Assembly: GCF_013019105.1 (NCBI RefSeq)
Contig: NZ_BLTE01000008.1
Coordinates: forward strand, 62,001-126,000
Reading direction: 5' to 3'
Source: Fundidesulfovibrio magnetotacticus
Lineage (GTDB): Bacteria; Desulfobacterota; Desulfovibrionia; Desulfovibrionales; Desulfovibrionaceae
DNA length: 64,000 bases
This document shows, piece after piece, positions 33,409-42,895 of this stretch (its first letter is position 1; every line of letters starts with the position of its first letter). The translations under genes were made by a program, and so were the position numbers. The notes beneath the pieces were generated by a model. That model was not told where the DNA came from. It made no database searches and saw nothing but the letters and a program-made list of their open reading frames with translations.

Positions 33409-33648
33409 CTACTCGCCTTCTTCGGTGGCGTGCTGCTTGCCGGCGCCCTTGAGGCCGATCATGGTGGTGGAACCGGAGGACCAGTATTCCAGGGTGCCCT
33501 CGGCGACCATCTTGTTGACCAGCTTGGAGACTTCCATCTTCTTCATGTCGGGCAGGAAGGCGTAGAAGTCCTTCAGGTAGAACTTGGACTTGTTGGTCTT
33601 GGACTTCAAGGTGTCGACAACGGTCTGCCTGGCTTGTGCTTCGTCCAT
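33409..33648 (-). CDS. dsrD: Dissimilatory sulfite reductase-associated protein DsrD
   Basis: 79 residues, the usual size of DsrD. It is a small winged-helix protein with KFYLKDFYAFLPDMKKMEVSK (about 23-43) and EGTLEYWSSGSTTMIGLKG (about 51-69). DsrD has been reported to stimulate DsrAB activity rather than act as a DNA-binding protein. The start at 33648 is chosen by homology; an upstream extension of 12 codons is not conserved. It follows dsrB with a strong hairpin in the 63-bp gap and precedes cbiA by 111 bp. Confidence 0.96.
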   Translation of the reverse strand: MDEAQARQTVVDTLKSKTNKSKFYLKDFYAFLPDMKKMEVSKLVNKMVAEGTLEYWSSGSTTMIGLKGAGKQHATEEGE

Positions 33649-33668
33649 TCTTAACCTCGCTTGTGTTG

Positions 33669-33700
33669 CCGGGGGCGCGGGCATGAGCCCGCGCCCCCGG
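33669..33700 (-). other. Perfect 14-bp hairpin between dsrB and dsrD
   Basis: 33669-33682 pairs with 33687-33700 without mismatch around a 4-base loop. No T tract follows on either strand, so it is not a standard terminator. It could protect the 3' end of dsrAB mRNA or reduce read-through into dsrD. Confidence 0.7.
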
Positions 33701-33711
33701 TGGTTACGCTC

Positions 33712-34860
33712 TTAGAACTTGAAGTTGGTGGACTGACGCCAGGTGAAGTAGGCGGGGTCGCGGAAGTCGTCGATCAGGTGGTGGGTGAACTCCAGCTCGG
33801 TCTTCTTGAAGAAGCTTTCCCAGCCGATGCGTTCAGCCCAGTCGCCCAGACGCTCGTACTTGTTGGCCTCGGCGGCGTAAACCTCGATGATCTTCTTGCA
33901 GACCTTGGCGAGGGTCGGCCAGCGGGGCGGCTCGTTGGGGATGAAGGCCACGGCGACCTTGGAGAACTTGGGCATGGAGATGCGGTTGGACACCTTGCCG
34001 CCGACCATGATGATCACGCCGTCGCCTTCCTTGTCGGAAAGGGGCAGCGAGGGGCACATGGTGTAGCAGTTGCCGCAGTACATGCAGCGGTCGTTGTTCA
34101 CCAGGATGGTGTTGACCTTCTTGCCGCCTTCCAGCTCGGTCTTGCCGGGCTTCAGGGCGCCGGTGGGGCAGGACGCGATGGCGAGGGGGATCTCGCACAT
34201 GTTGTCCAGGTACTCGTGGTCGATGATGGGGGGCTTGCGGTGGAAGCCCACGACGGCCAGGTCGGAGCAGTGGCAGGCGCCGCACATGTTCAGGCAGCAG
34301 GCCACGGCCACGCGCACGATGGCGGGCATGCGCATGTTGGTGAACTCTTCAAAGAGTTCGTCCATGATGATCTTCACGGTGCCCGAGGCGTCGGTGGCCG
34401 GGGTGTGGCAGTGGATCCAGCCCTGGGTGTGGACGATGTTGGACACGGAGGCGCCGGTGCCGCCGACGGGGAACTTGTAGGAACCCTTGTCGAACTTGCG
34501 GGAGTTCAGGTCGGCCTTGAGCGCCTTGGCGGACTCGAGGCTGGTGGTCATGAACTCGATGTTGTTGCGGGTGGTCCAGCGCAGGTAGCCGTCGCAGTAC
34601 TGCTTGGCCACGGCGCAGGCTTCACGGATGAGTTCCGTGGAGATCAGGCGGGCGGAGCCCACGCGGACGGTGTAGACCTTGTCGCCGGATTCGGCTTCGT
34701 GCACCAGGAGGCCGGGCTCCAGGATCTCGTGGGAAACCCACTTGCCGTAGTTCTTTTCCAGAACCGGGGGCAGGAATTCTTTATAAAACCGCGGTCCGAT
34801 GTCGGAGATGCGGTCTTCCATGGGCTTGTCGGGATTGTACCCGGAAGAAACGAACGCCAT
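33712..34860 (-). CDS. dsrB: Dissimilatory sulfite reductase subunit beta
   Basis: 382 residues, full length. DsrAB reduces sulfite with sirohaem-[4Fe-4S] centres in the cytoplasm, the terminal step of sulfate respiration. C151, C188, C189 and C193 (in [14 protein letters not shown]) provide the sirohaem-linked cluster ligands. The inserted ferredoxin domain has C231 and then C259, C262, C265 and C269 ([12 protein letters not shown]). It starts 15 bases after dsrA, in the same operon. Confidence 0.98.
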   Translation of the reverse strand: MAFVSSGYNPDKPMEDRISDIGPRFYKEFLPPVLEKNYGKWVSHEILEPGLLVHEAESGDKVYTVRVGSARLISTELIREACAVAKQYCDGYLRWTTRNNIEFMTTSLESAKALKADLNSRKFDKGSYKFPVGGTGASVSNIVHTQGWIHCHTPATDASGTVKIIMDELFEEFTNMRMPAIVRVAVACCLNMCGACHCSDLAVVGFHRKPPIIDHEYLDNMCEIPLAIASCPTGALKPGKTELEGGKKVNTILVNNDRCMYCGNCYTMCPSLPLSDKEGDGVIIMVGGKVSNRISMPKFSKVAVAFIPNEPPRWPTLAKVCKKIIEVYAAEANKYERLGDWAERIGWESFFKKTELEFTHHLIDDFRDPAYFTWRQSTNFKF

Positions 34861-34875
34861 ATCTTGTTCCCCCTT

Positions 34876-36189
34876 TTAGCGCTGGTGCAGTTTGCGGTAT
34901 TCGTTGATGTCGCGGGACCAGCCGCCGGGCACCTCGTCTTCCTTCCAGAAGATGTAGGGGTTGGTGCGGGGCTCGCGGACGTGCTGGGCCATGGGCTTGA
35001 TATTGGTGACTTCGAGCAGCTTCTGGAAGCCCAGGCGCTTGATGGTCTCGCCGAGGCGTTCGCGGTTCTTGCCTTCTTCCATCCACCAATCCCACACGAG
35101 CTCGACCACTTCCTTGATCTCGTCGTAGGGGTCTTCGCAGGGGATGAAGGGAACGAGCAGCGAGGACATCTGCGCGCCGTCCAGGATGGGGGCCTTGGCG
35201 CCCAGCAGGATCGAAGCGCCGCGCTCGTCGCCCACGCGAAGGGCCTTGGGCATGACGTTGATGCAGTGCATGCAGCGGTAGCACTCAGCGGTTTCGATGG
35301 TCAGCTTGCCGCCTTCATACTTCATGCACTTGGTGGGGCACAGGTCGATGACTTCCTTCTGGATGTCGAACTTGCCCCAGTCGCGACCGGCGTGGGCGCC
35401 GGCGTTGGGCGGGATCTCGCCACCGACGTAGGCCTTCACGGCGGCCTGGTCGATCTTGATGTCGTCCTTCCAGGTGCCGATGATGGAGAAGTCGGAGCGG
35501 GCGATGGAGGCCACGCAGCCGTTGGGGCAGCCGTCGAACTTGAACTTGAACTTGTAGGGGAACTGCGGGCGGTGCAGCATGTCCTGGTATTCGTTCGTGA
35601 ACGTATGGCAGATGTGCTGGGCGTCCATGCAGGCGAACTCGCAACGGCTCATGCCGATGCAGCAGGCCGGGGTGCGCAGGTTGGAGCCCGAACCGCCGAG
35701 GTCCTGGTTGTGCTTGTGGGTCAGCTCGTAGAAGATTTCTTCCAGCTGGGGGGTGGTGGTGCCCAGCCAGATGATGTCGCCCGTGGAGCCGTGCATGTTG
35801 GTCATGCCGGAGCCGCGGAAGTCCCACAGGTCGCACAGCTCTTCCATGTACTCGGCCTTGTAGAACAGGCCGGAGGGCTGGGCGACGCGCACGGTGTGGA
35901 AGTGGGCCACGCCGGGGAACTTTTCGGGCTGGTCGCAGTAGCGGCCGATGACGCCGCCGCCGTAGCCGAACACGCCCACGATGCCGCCGTGCTTCCAGTG
36001 GGTGGTGCCGTCCTCGTAGGACATTTCCAGCAGGCCCAGCAGGTCGTCGATGACGTCTTCGGGGATCTGCAGTTCAATGCCCTTCGGGTTCTTGTGGCGC
36101 ACTTCCGCGGCATGCTTCAGATCGGAGACGAAGCTGGGCCACGGACCGCTCTCAAGCTGGTCCAGCAACGGGGTCGGGTGTTTCGCCAT
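34876..36189 (-). CDS. dsrA: Dissimilatory sulfite reductase subunit alpha
   Basis: 437 residues, full length. C177-x5-C183 and C221-x3-C225 form the sirohaem-cluster motif of the alpha subunit. The ferredoxin insert carries C284, C288, C303, C306 and C309 (DLCPTKC and ECYRCMHC). The ATG at 36189 has GGAGG six bases upstream; a TTG four codons earlier overlaps that ribosome site. It is the first gene of dsrABD-cbiA and diverges from a YkgJ-type gene across a 404-bp gap rich in inverted repeats. Confidence 0.98.
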   Translation of the reverse strand: MAKHPTPLLDQLESGPWPSFVSDLKHAAEVRHKNPKGIELQIPEDVIDDLLGLLEMSYEDGTTHWKHGGIVGVFGYGGGVIGRYCDQPEKFPGVAHFHTVRVAQPSGLFYKAEYMEELCDLWDFRGSGMTNMHGSTGDIIWLGTTTPQLEEIFYELTHKHNQDLGGSGSNLRTPACCIGMSRCEFACMDAQHICHTFTNEYQDMLHRPQFPYKFKFKFDGCPNGCVASIARSDFSIIGTWKDDIKIDQAAVKAYVGGEIPPNAGAHAGRDWGKFDIQKEVIDLCPTKCMKYEGGKLTIETAECYRCMHCINVMPKALRVGDERGASILLGAKAPILDGAQMSSLLVPFIPCEDPYDEIKEVVELVWDWWMEEGKNRERLGETIKRLGFQKLLEVTNIKPMAQHVREPRTNPYIFWKEDEVPGGWSRDINEYRKLHQR

Positions 36190-36386
36190 GTGTTCCTCCA
36201 AAAGAGTTGTAAGAGTTACAGCCCTGTTTACGAAAATCGCGCCCCGCCCTCGCGGAGGCGACGTTTTCCCGACAACAGCCCAGGAGCCTCGCTATCGGGG
36301 CCCTGACGCGGACATCCTCAGGACAGACCTGAAAGAGAAGTATCAGGGATTGCAGCCAATCCACTCAAAATACCACGCGCGTGAAG

Positions 36387-36440
36387 TTTCTAACATGGAA
36401 TGTTCCGGGCTGCAAAGGAAATTCAATCCCGGAACATCCC
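36387..36440 (-). promoter_or_regulatory. Candidate dsrA promoter with an inverted repeat
   Basis: The gap 36190-36593 has no gene. On the minus strand TTGCAG (36415-36410) and TAGAAA (36392-36387) are 17 bases apart. The spacer contains one arm of a 13-bp inverted repeat with one mismatch (36397-36409 with 36428-36440, core ATGTTCCGGG/CCCGGAACAT). A perfect palindrome CACGCGCGTG lies at 36374-36383. A predicted leader of about 190 bases then holds hairpins at 36347-36362 (GGATTG/CAATCC) and 36318-36332 (TCAGG/CCTGA). Operator function is inferred. Confidence 0.4.
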
Positions 36441-36593
36441 TACCTTTCAGGGCAATTTTCACCCGCCGGAAGGCCTGCCAAAAGGCTTGCGCGCCGTTCC
36501 CGGGACGCGTACGCACACTGCGCGGGCACGGTCGGCGCGCCCGAAGGCCGCCTCCGTTACCAATTTCACAAGACCTCGCGGACAAAACACCCC

Positions 36594-37226
36594 ATGGATC
36601 ACGCGCCCGGCGCTCTTACCTGCCGACGCTGCGGCCGCTGCTGCCAGGCCGGGCCGCCCGCCCTGCACAAAGACGACCTCGAACTCCTGGCCGCCGGGGC
36701 CATCACCCGCGACCGCCTCGTCACCCTGCGCGCCGGGGAACTCGCCCGGGACAACGTCCGGGGCGGGCTGGCCCCGCTTGCGCGCGAACTTGTGCGCCTG
36801 GCCTCCGCCGAAACGGGCCACGCCTGCGTATTCCACGAGCCGGATGCGGCGCGCTGCGCCATCCACCACGCCCGTCCAGCGGAGTGCCGACTGCTTTTCT
36901 GCCGGGACCCGCGAACTTTGGTAGACTACTACAGCAGGGACCGCCTGACCAGAGCTGATATCGTCCCTCAAGAAGGCGCGCTGGCGGAACTGGCGCGCTT
37001 CCACGACAAGACCTTTCCGGCGGCGCGGATCATGGCCCTGGCCAGGCGGGCGGCCGAGGGATCGGCCGCGGCCAACGCGGAGCTCTCCGAACTGGCGAGC
37101 GCCGAGGACCGCTTCCGGCGCGCCTTCCTGGAACGCACCGGGACCCCCGGCGGCGAACTCGACTTCCTCTTCGGGCGAGCCCTGCCCCGCCTGTGCGCTC
37201 CGTTCGGCGTAAGCATCCCCTTTTAA
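36594..37226 (+). CDS. YkgJ-family cysteine-cluster protein
   Basis: 210 residues. The N-terminal CRRCGRCC motif (C10, C13, C16, C17) and later cysteines in HACVF, RCAIH and ECRLLFC fit the CxxC-type zinc or iron-sulfur cluster family (YkgJ, UPF0153). The C-terminal half is helical. The biochemical role of the family is not established. It diverges from dsrA, and no clear ribosome site precedes the ATG at 36594. Confidence 0.8.
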   Translation: MDHAPGALTCRRCGRCCQAGPPALHKDDLELLAAGAITRDRLVTLRAGELARDNVRGGLAPLARELVRLASAETGHACVFHEPDAARCAIHHARPAECRLLFCRDPRTLVDYYSRDRLTRADIVPQEGALAELARFHDKTFPAARIMALARRAAEGSAAANAELSELASAEDRFRRAFLERTGTPGGELDFLFGRALPRLCAPFGVSIPF

Positions 37227-37239
37227 ACCGCCGAACGGA

Positions 37240-37280
37240 CCGCCTGCGGACTTGCGTCCCGCCGTGGACACCGCAGGCGG
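37240..37280 (+). terminator. Terminator-like hairpin after the YkgJ-type gene
   Basis: CCGCCTGCGG (37240-37249) pairs perfectly with CCGCAGGCGG (37271-37280) across a 21-base loop and is followed by AATTGTTTAATG. The U tract is imperfect. Confidence 0.5.
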
Positions 37281-37359
37281 AATTGTTTAATGTTGTTATC
37301 CGCGTCCCAGCTGCCGTATCGAGCTTTCCATCCCACGCGGGAAGCGGGAGGCCACTGGC

Positions 37360-40311
37360 TTGAACTACGAACCCAGCGCAGAAGAAAAGCTCCGTCGTGA
37401 ACTGGATGAAGCGCGCCTGCGCATCGCCCAGCTCGAGGCGCGTCTGGAGGGGGCGTCATCCGGCGTGGTCGACCCGCTCGAACGCGCCCCAAGCAACCCT
37501 ACGGACAGCGAATTCGCGCACATCCTCCTGGACACCCTCCACGAGGCCGTGGTTGCCTGCGACGCCCGGGGGCGACTGATCCTCTTCAACCGCACGGCGC
37601 GCGAATGGCACGGCAGGGACGCCGCCCCGCTCGGGCCGGACGAATGGGCCGAAGGCTACGGGCTCTTCGAGGCCGACGGCGTAACGCCTCTTGCCAGGGA
37701 CCGCATCCCCCTCGCCATGGCTCTCTCCGGCTTGCGCGTGCGCGACGCCGCCATGAGCGTACGCGCCCCAGGCCAGCCCCTGCGCCACATGGAAGCAGAC
37801 GCTGCGCCCTTCCACGACGCCCGGGGGAACCTCCTTGGCGCGGTGACCACCCTGCGCGACGTGACGACGCGCAAAACCCTGCAGCGCGCCCTCGAGACGG
37901 ACCGCGCCCAGCTGGCCCTGGCCATGAACATGGCCAAGCTGGTCCGCTGGGAGCGCGACCTCGCCACCGACGTCTACACGCTCAATCCGGCCTTTTACGC
38001 CCTCTACGGCACCACTGCGGAACAAGAGGGCGGCATGGACATGCCCATGGACGTGTACCTGCGGGAGTTCGTTCACCCGGATGACCGCGACGCGGTGTTG
38101 TCCGCAATCATGAAGGGCCGCACCGAAGCATCCTCCGGGATCTCCTCGGCCGACCACAGGATCATCCGGCGCGACGGTGAGATTCGCCACATCACCGTCC
38201 GCCACACCACCCTGCTCGACGAGTCGGGGCGTTCGGTCAAGCGCGTGGGGGCCAACCAGGACATCACCGAACGCAAGGAGCTGGAGAGCTCCCTGGAGAC
38301 GCGCTCCGCGCAGCTGGCCCTGGCCATGGACATGGCCAGGCTGGTCCGTTGGGAGGCGGACCCGGCCAGCGGAACACTCCATCTGAACGACCAGTTCTAC
38401 GCCCTCTACGGCACCACTGCCGAGCGCGAGGGCGGCTACAGCATGAGCTACGAGCGCTACGTCCGGGAATTCTTCCACCCCGACGACATCCCGCTCTTCA
38501 CCCAGGCCGCCATGGCTCAGCTGAACAACTCGGACCCCAGGGCCGTGCACACCCTGGTGCACCGCATCATCCGCCGCGACGGCGAGATGCGCCACATCCG
38601 CGTACGCTTCTTCACCATGTCCGACCCGGGTCCCCGGCGGGTGGTCGGGGCCAACCAGGACATCACCGAGCAACGCCTGGCCGAGGAACGGCTGATGCAG
38701 ACCACCGAACGCCTCCAGGAGGCCCAGCGCATCGCACAGGTGGGCGACTGGGACTGGGAGCCGGAGACCGGCCAATCCTTCTGGTCCGACCAGACCTACC
38801 ACATCCTCGGCCTGGACCCGGTCGGCCCGACCGGAACGTACGACACGGTTCTCAGGCTGATACACCCCGAGGACCGGCTGCCCTACATCGACACGGTGAA
38901 CCGGGCGCTGGCCACGGGCCAGCCCTACGAACGGGAACTCCGCCTCGTCCGGCCCGACGGCGCCCATGTCCACCTGCTGGTCAGGGGGCGGCCCATCCTG
39001 GACGAGTCGGGTAAAGTGGAACGCCTCCACGGCACCGTACAGGACATCACCGCCCGCAAACAGGCCGAAGAGGCCCTGCTGGAGAGCCGGGAGCGCCTGA
39101 GACGGTTCACCGAGCGGGTGGAGGAGTCGCTGCGCAGGACGCGCACCGTGCTGGACCAGATCCTCGAATGCATGCCCTCGGCCCTCATCGCCGTGGACAC
39201 CCGGGGCGTGGTGACCCACTGGAACAAGTGCGCCCAGGAGCTCTCCGGCATGTCCCCGGCCGAGGCCCTGGGCGCGCCCCTGGCCGAGGCCTTCCCCTGG
39301 CTGTCCGGGCAGATGGCTTCGGTGCACCAGGCCATGCAAACCGGGAGCCCCACTGGCCAGGAGCGCGCGCACTTCGCGCGCGAGGGCGAAACGCGACTGC
39401 TCGACATCATGGTCTATCCCTACGGCGAAGGCGCGACGGAAGGGGCCGTGCTGCGCCTGGACGACGTGACCGTGCGCGCCGCCATCGAGAACAGGATGGT
39501 CCAGACCGAAAAGATGCTCTCCGTGGGCAGCCTCGCGGGGGGCATGGCCCACGAGATCAACAACCCCCTCTCGGGCATCCTGCAATCGGCGCAGATCATC
39601 CGGCGCAGGCTCGCCCCCGGGACCCTGGCCAACACCCAGGCCGCGCAGCGGGCCGGTTGCTCCATGGAGGCCATCCTGGGCTACCTGGAGGAACGGGGGG
39701 TCCTCACGTTCCTGAACGCCATCGAGCAGTCGGGCAGACGGGCCAACGCCATCGTCCGGAACATGCTCGGCTTCATCCGCAAGAGCCCCACGCTCAAGGC
39801 CCCCGCCGCGCTGGAAGACATCCTGGAGCGCGCCCTGGAGCTGGCTTCCACCGACTACGACCTGAAAAGGAACTTCGATTTCCGCCGCATACGCATCGAG
39901 CGGCACTACCAGGCGGACATGCCGGACGTCCCCTGCGCGGCCATTGAGATAGAGCAGGTGGTCTTGAACCTGCTGACCAACGCCGCACACGCACTGGCCT
40001 GCCATGACTTCGGGGATCGCGAACCGGCGATCGCATTGCGCCTGCTGCGCGGGGAGGGCTGCGCGGTGCTGGAGGTGGAGGACAACGGACCGGGCATGGA
40101 CGAGGCCACCCGCAAGAAGATCTTCGAGCCCTTCTTCACCACGAAGAAGCCCGGCGAGGGCACGGGATTGGGGCTGTCGGTGTCCTACTTCATCATCACG
40201 CGCAACCACGGAGGTTCCTTCTCCGTGGAATCGCGGCCGGGCGCGGGGACGCGCTTCACCATCGCCCTGCCCCTGGCGGACAGCCAGGCCTCCTGCATCG
40301 CCGCCCCCTGA
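37360..40311 (+). CDS. Multi-PAS sensor histidine kinase
   Basis: 983 residues, no clear membrane helix, so likely cytosolic. An N-terminal coiled coil (about 5-35) precedes five PAS/PAC units (about 45-165, 180-300, 310-440, 445-570, 585-700). HisKA has H731 in [11 protein letters not shown], and HATPase_c has [16 protein letters not shown] and [12 protein letters not shown] units 2 and 3 are near-duplicates of each other ([14 protein letters not shown] and [24 protein letters not shown] in both). Initiation is at TTG 37360, with GGGAGG eight bases upstream. There is no receiver domain and no adjacent response regulator. Confidence 0.92.
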   Translation: MNYEPSAEEKLRRELDEARLRIAQLEARLEGASSGVVDPLERAPSNPTDSEFAHILLDTLHEAVVACDARGRLILFNRTAREWHGRDAAPLGPDEWAEGYGLFEADGVTPLARDRIPLAMALSGLRVRDAAMSVRAPGQPLRHMEADAAPFHDARGNLLGAVTTLRDVTTRKTLQRALETDRAQLALAMNMAKLVRWERDLATDVYTLNPAFYALYGTTAEQEGGMDMPMDVYLREFVHPDDRDAVLSAIMKGRTEASSGISSADHRIIRRDGEIRHITVRHTTLLDESGRSVKRVGANQDITERKELESSLETRSAQLALAMDMARLVRWEADPASGTLHLNDQFYALYGTTAEREGGYSMSYERYVREFFHPDDIPLFTQAAMAQLNNSDPRAVHTLVHRIIRRDGEMRHIRVRFFTMSDPGPRRVVGANQDITEQRLAEERLMQTTERLQEAQRIAQVGDWDWEPETGQSFWSDQTYHILGLDPVGPTGTYDTVLRLIHPEDRLPYIDTVNRALATGQPYERELRLVRPDGAHVHLLVRGRPILDESGKVERLHGTVQDITARKQAEEALLESRERLRRFTERVEESLRRTRTVLDQILECMPSALIAVDTRGVVTHWNKCAQELSGMSPAEALGAPLAEAFPWLSGQMASVHQAMQTGSPTGQERAHFAREGETRLLDIMVYPYGEGATEGAVLRLDDVTVRAAIENRMVQTEKMLSVGSLAGGMAHEINNPLSGILQSAQIIRRRLAPGTLANTQAAQRAGCSMEAILGYLEERGVLTFLNAIEQSGRRANAIVRNMLGFIRKSPTLKAPAALEDILERALELASTDYDLKRNFDFRRIRIERHYQADMPDVPCAAIEIEQVVLNLLTNAAHALACHDFGDREPAIALRLLRGEGCAVLEVEDNGPGMDEATRKKIFEPFFTTKKPGEGTGLGLSVSYFIITRNHGGSFSVESRPGAGTRFTIALPLADSQASCIAAP

Positions 40312-40430
40312 GACGCCTCTCGAACAGGGCCTGGCCGCGCGGCCTGCTCCTGGAGCGCGCCGGGGCACGCGGACCACGGACCGCGAACGCAGCCTGTGCC
40401 AAGGGATTGAAGGGCGGGGACTCCCGGCAA

Positions 40431-40518
40431 TGCGGGCTGCGCTGCGTTTGCGGGCTGCGCTGCGTTTGCGGGCTGCGCTGCGTTTGCGGGCTGCGCTGCG
40501 TTTGCGGGCTGCGCTGCG
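40431..40518 (+). repeat. 18-bp tandem repeat, 4.9 copies
   Basis: Unit TGCGGGCTGCGCTGCGTT repeats without mismatch from 40431. It lies in the 228-bp gap between the stops of the converging kinase (40311) and lipoprotein (40540) genes. There are no spacers, so it is not a CRISPR. Confidence 0.95.
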
Positions 40519-40539
40519 CCCGGGTCGGCCGCCCCCCGC

Positions 40540-40878
40540 CTACTCGGCCTGGGCCGGATTGCCGTAGTCGAAGAGGCGGCGGCAGTACTTTTCGCACCAG
40601 TCCGTGGCGTTGCGGATGGAGCCGTCGCAGCCACGCAGGGCGTTCTGGCGCCACTCCATGGTCTCTATCTCGTTGCACCCCTTGATGCACTCGGCCTTGC
40701 TGGTCTGTTCCTGCTGCAAGAAGCCCCTGTAGTCCTCGCAGAGATTGTCGTCCCAGCAGCCGGACCCCTGTTGCATGGGCCAGCAGAATCCGTAGAATTC
40801 GCTCAGGGTCAGGGGCCGGTCGGCCCCGGCGCAACCGGCCAGCGAGAACAGCAACAACGCGGTCAGGACGTGGCGCAT
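40540..40878 (-). CDS. Small cysteine-rich lipoprotein
   Basis: 112 residues with a lipoprotein signal (LFSLAGC, lipidated C16) and ten further cysteines in FCWP, GCWDD, LCED, ECIKGC, GCDG and WCEKYC. The spacing suggests disulfide bonding or metal binding in the periplasm. It starts eight bases after the yajQ stop and uses a ribosome site that overlaps it, so the two are translated from one message. I recognise no named family. Confidence 0.75.
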   Translation of the reverse strand: MRHVLTALLLFSLAGCAGADRPLTLSEFYGFCWPMQQGSGCWDDNLCEDYRGFLQQEQTSKAECIKGCNEIETMEWRQNALRGCDGSIRNATDWCEKYCRRLFDYGNPAQAE

Positions 40879-40886
40879 GCCCACCT

Positions 40887-41378
40887 CTAGCTTTTCATGT
40901 TGACGTATTGCAGGGGAACTTCCAGGTCCGACCCGCCCAGCAGGCGCATCACGGCCTGGAGATCGTCGATCTTCTTGCCGGTCACACGGACCATGTCGTC
41001 CATGATCTGGGTCTGCACCTTGATCTTGGAGTCCTTCACCAGGGCCACGATCTTGCGCGCCGTGTCCTTGTCCACCCCTTCCTTGATCTTGGCTTCCAGG
41101 CGCATGAGCGAGCCGCCCGCAGGCTTGGCCTCGCCGAACTCCACGCTTTTCACGTCCACCTTGCGCTTCACCAGGTTGCCGATGAGCATCTCGCGCACGG
41201 CCTTGGCGCGCATCTCGCTTTCGGTGATCACCACCAGATTCTTGTCCTTCTTGTCCAGGCGGACCTCGGTCTTGGAGCCCCGGAAATCGAAGCGCGTGGC
41301 GATCTCCTTCACCGTATTGTTCACGGCGTTGTCCACTTCCTGCAGGTCCACCTTGCTCACGGCGTCGAACGAGGGCAT
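40887..41378 (-). CDS. yajQ: YajQ-family nucleotide-binding protein
   Basis: 163 residues, the exact usual length of YajQ (DUF520/UPF0234). MPSFDAVSKVDLQEVDNAVN, RFDFRGSKTEVRLDKKDKN and IKVQTQIMDDMVRVTGKKIDDLQ mark the two ferredoxin-like domains. Members bind c-di-GMP in some bacteria and can modulate transcription factors. That fits the c-di-GMP components elsewhere in this window, but binding is not shown by sequence alone. The ATG at 41378 follows GGAGGAAAG. Confidence 0.95.
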   Translation of the reverse strand: MPSFDAVSKVDLQEVDNAVNNTVKEIATRFDFRGSKTEVRLDKKDKNLVVITESEMRAKAVREMLIGNLVKRKVDVKSVEFGEAKPAGGSLMRLEAKIKEGVDKDTARKIVALVKDSKIKVQTQIMDDMVRVTGKKIDDLQAVMRLLGGSDLEVPLQYVNMKS

Positions 41379-41456
41379 CTTTCCTCCGGGTTGGGTTCTT
41401 GTTCCCGATCCTAGCGGCTGGCCCGTCCAAAGGCAAGCGCACCGCACGGAGGCCCC

Positions 41457-42803
41457 ATGAACGAACACCGGACCAGACTCCTCTCCCCGGGCACGGAAGG
41501 CGCAGGCCCCGTGCTCTACTGGATGCACCGCGACCACCGCGCCCGCGACAACTGGGGCCTGGCCCAGGCTTTCCTGCTGGCCCGGCGCGCCGGGTGCTCC
41601 GTGGCCGCCTTCCACTGCCTGGACCCGGACTACCCCGCCCCCAACCCGGCCCACGTGCGCTTCCTCCTGGGCGGCCTGGAGGAGACCGCCCGGGGCCTGG
41701 AGGCCCTGGGCGTGCCCTTCGCGCGCCTGCTGGGCGACCCGCCCGTCCAGGCCGCGCGCCTGGCCCGCGCCGTGGACGCCCGCGCCGTGGTGGCAGACTT
41801 CGACCCGCTGCGCCACAAGCGCCGCTGGCTCCGGGACGCCGCCCGGGCCATGCCCTGCCCTCTTTACGAGACCGACTCGCGCAACACGGTCCCCTGCATC
41901 GCGGCCTCCGACAAACGCGAGACGGCCGCGCGCACCCTCCGACCCAAGATCCGCAGGCTCCTGCCGGAATTCCTGGAGGAGTTCCCCGCCCTGCCCGTGC
42001 AGGAGCGCCCCCCTCTTCTGCCGCCCCATCCCGGGCTCCAAGGCCTGGAGCAGGCCCTGCCGCGCCTTGCCGGAGCGCGCGCCCCCCAGGGCTTCGCGCC
42101 CGGGGAGGACGCCGCAGCGGCGGCCCTGGAGCGCTTCGTCCGGCACGGGCTCGCAGGCTACGCCCAGGCCCGCAACAACCCCTCCCGGGACGCCCAGTCC
42201 GGGCTCTCGCCCTGGCTGCACTTCGGCATGCTCTCGGGCCAGCGCGCGGCCCTCTCGGCCGCCTCGGCCGAGGCCCCGGAGGAGGACCGCCAGGCCTTCC
42301 TGGAGGAACTCGTGGTCCGGCGCGAACTGGCCGACAACTTCTGCCTCCACGCCCAGGACTACGACCAGACCTCCTGCTATCCCGCCTGGGCCAGGGCCTC
42401 CCTGGAGAAGCACCGGGGCGACCCGCGCCCGGCCCTCTACCCCCGCGACCGGCTGGAGGCCGCCCGCACCGACGATCCCGCCTGGAATGCGGCCCAGACC
42501 GAACTGGTCCGCACGGGCAAGATGCACGGCTACATGCGCATGTACTGGTGCAAGAAGCTCCTGGAATGGACCCCCTGCGTGGAGGAGGCCCAGGCCCTGG
42601 CCGTGGATTTCAACGACCGCCTCTCCCTGGACGGGCGCGACCCCAACGGCTACGCGGGCATCGCCTGGTCCCTGGGCGGCGTGCACGACAGGCCCTGGGG
42701 CGATCGCCCCGTGTTCGGCGTGGTGCGCTCCATGACCCTGGCCGGCCTGCACCGCAAGTTCGACGTGGAGGCCTACGCCGTCCGGGTCCGCAACCCTGGC
42801 TGA
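41457..42803 (+). CDS. phrB: Class II deoxyribodipyrimidine photo-lyase
   Basis: 448 residues. It uses FADH- and blue light to split cyclobutane pyrimidine dimers. The N-terminal photolyase domain starts with VLYWMHRDHRARDNWGL. The C-terminal FAD-binding domain shows the class II signatures HGYMRMYWCKKLLEW and DPNGYAGIAWSLGGVHDRPWG. The ATG at 41457 has GGAGG at good spacing. Divergent from yajQ. It suggests that this otherwise anaerobic bacterium meets light. Confidence 0.95.
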   Translation: MNEHRTRLLSPGTEGAGPVLYWMHRDHRARDNWGLAQAFLLARRAGCSVAAFHCLDPDYPAPNPAHVRFLLGGLEETARGLEALGVPFARLLGDPPVQAARLARAVDARAVVADFDPLRHKRRWLRDAARAMPCPLYETDSRNTVPCIAASDKRETAARTLRPKIRRLLPEFLEEFPALPVQERPPLLPPHPGLQGLEQALPRLAGARAPQGFAPGEDAAAAALERFVRHGLAGYAQARNNPSRDAQSGLSPWLHFGMLSGQRAALSAASAEAPEEDRQAFLEELVVRRELADNFCLHAQDYDQTSCYPAWARASLEKHRGDPRPALYPRDRLEAARTDDPAWNAAQTELVRTGKMHGYMRMYWCKKLLEWTPCVEEAQALAVDFNDRLSLDGRDPNGYAGIAWSLGGVHDRPWGDRPVFGVVRSMTLAGLHRKFDVEAYAVRVRNPG

Positions 42804-42895
42804 ACGGGGCGCGCCGCGAAAATTCCTCGACATCCCGCAAGCAGGGTGTATTAAGAAGGATAGATTTGCATGTCCCACCCCTACAGGACCACGCC

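Noticed and set aside
40431-40518. Tandem repeat as a CRISPR array
   Set aside because: Units are contiguous with no spacers, and there are no cas genes. The same applies to 59671-59727.
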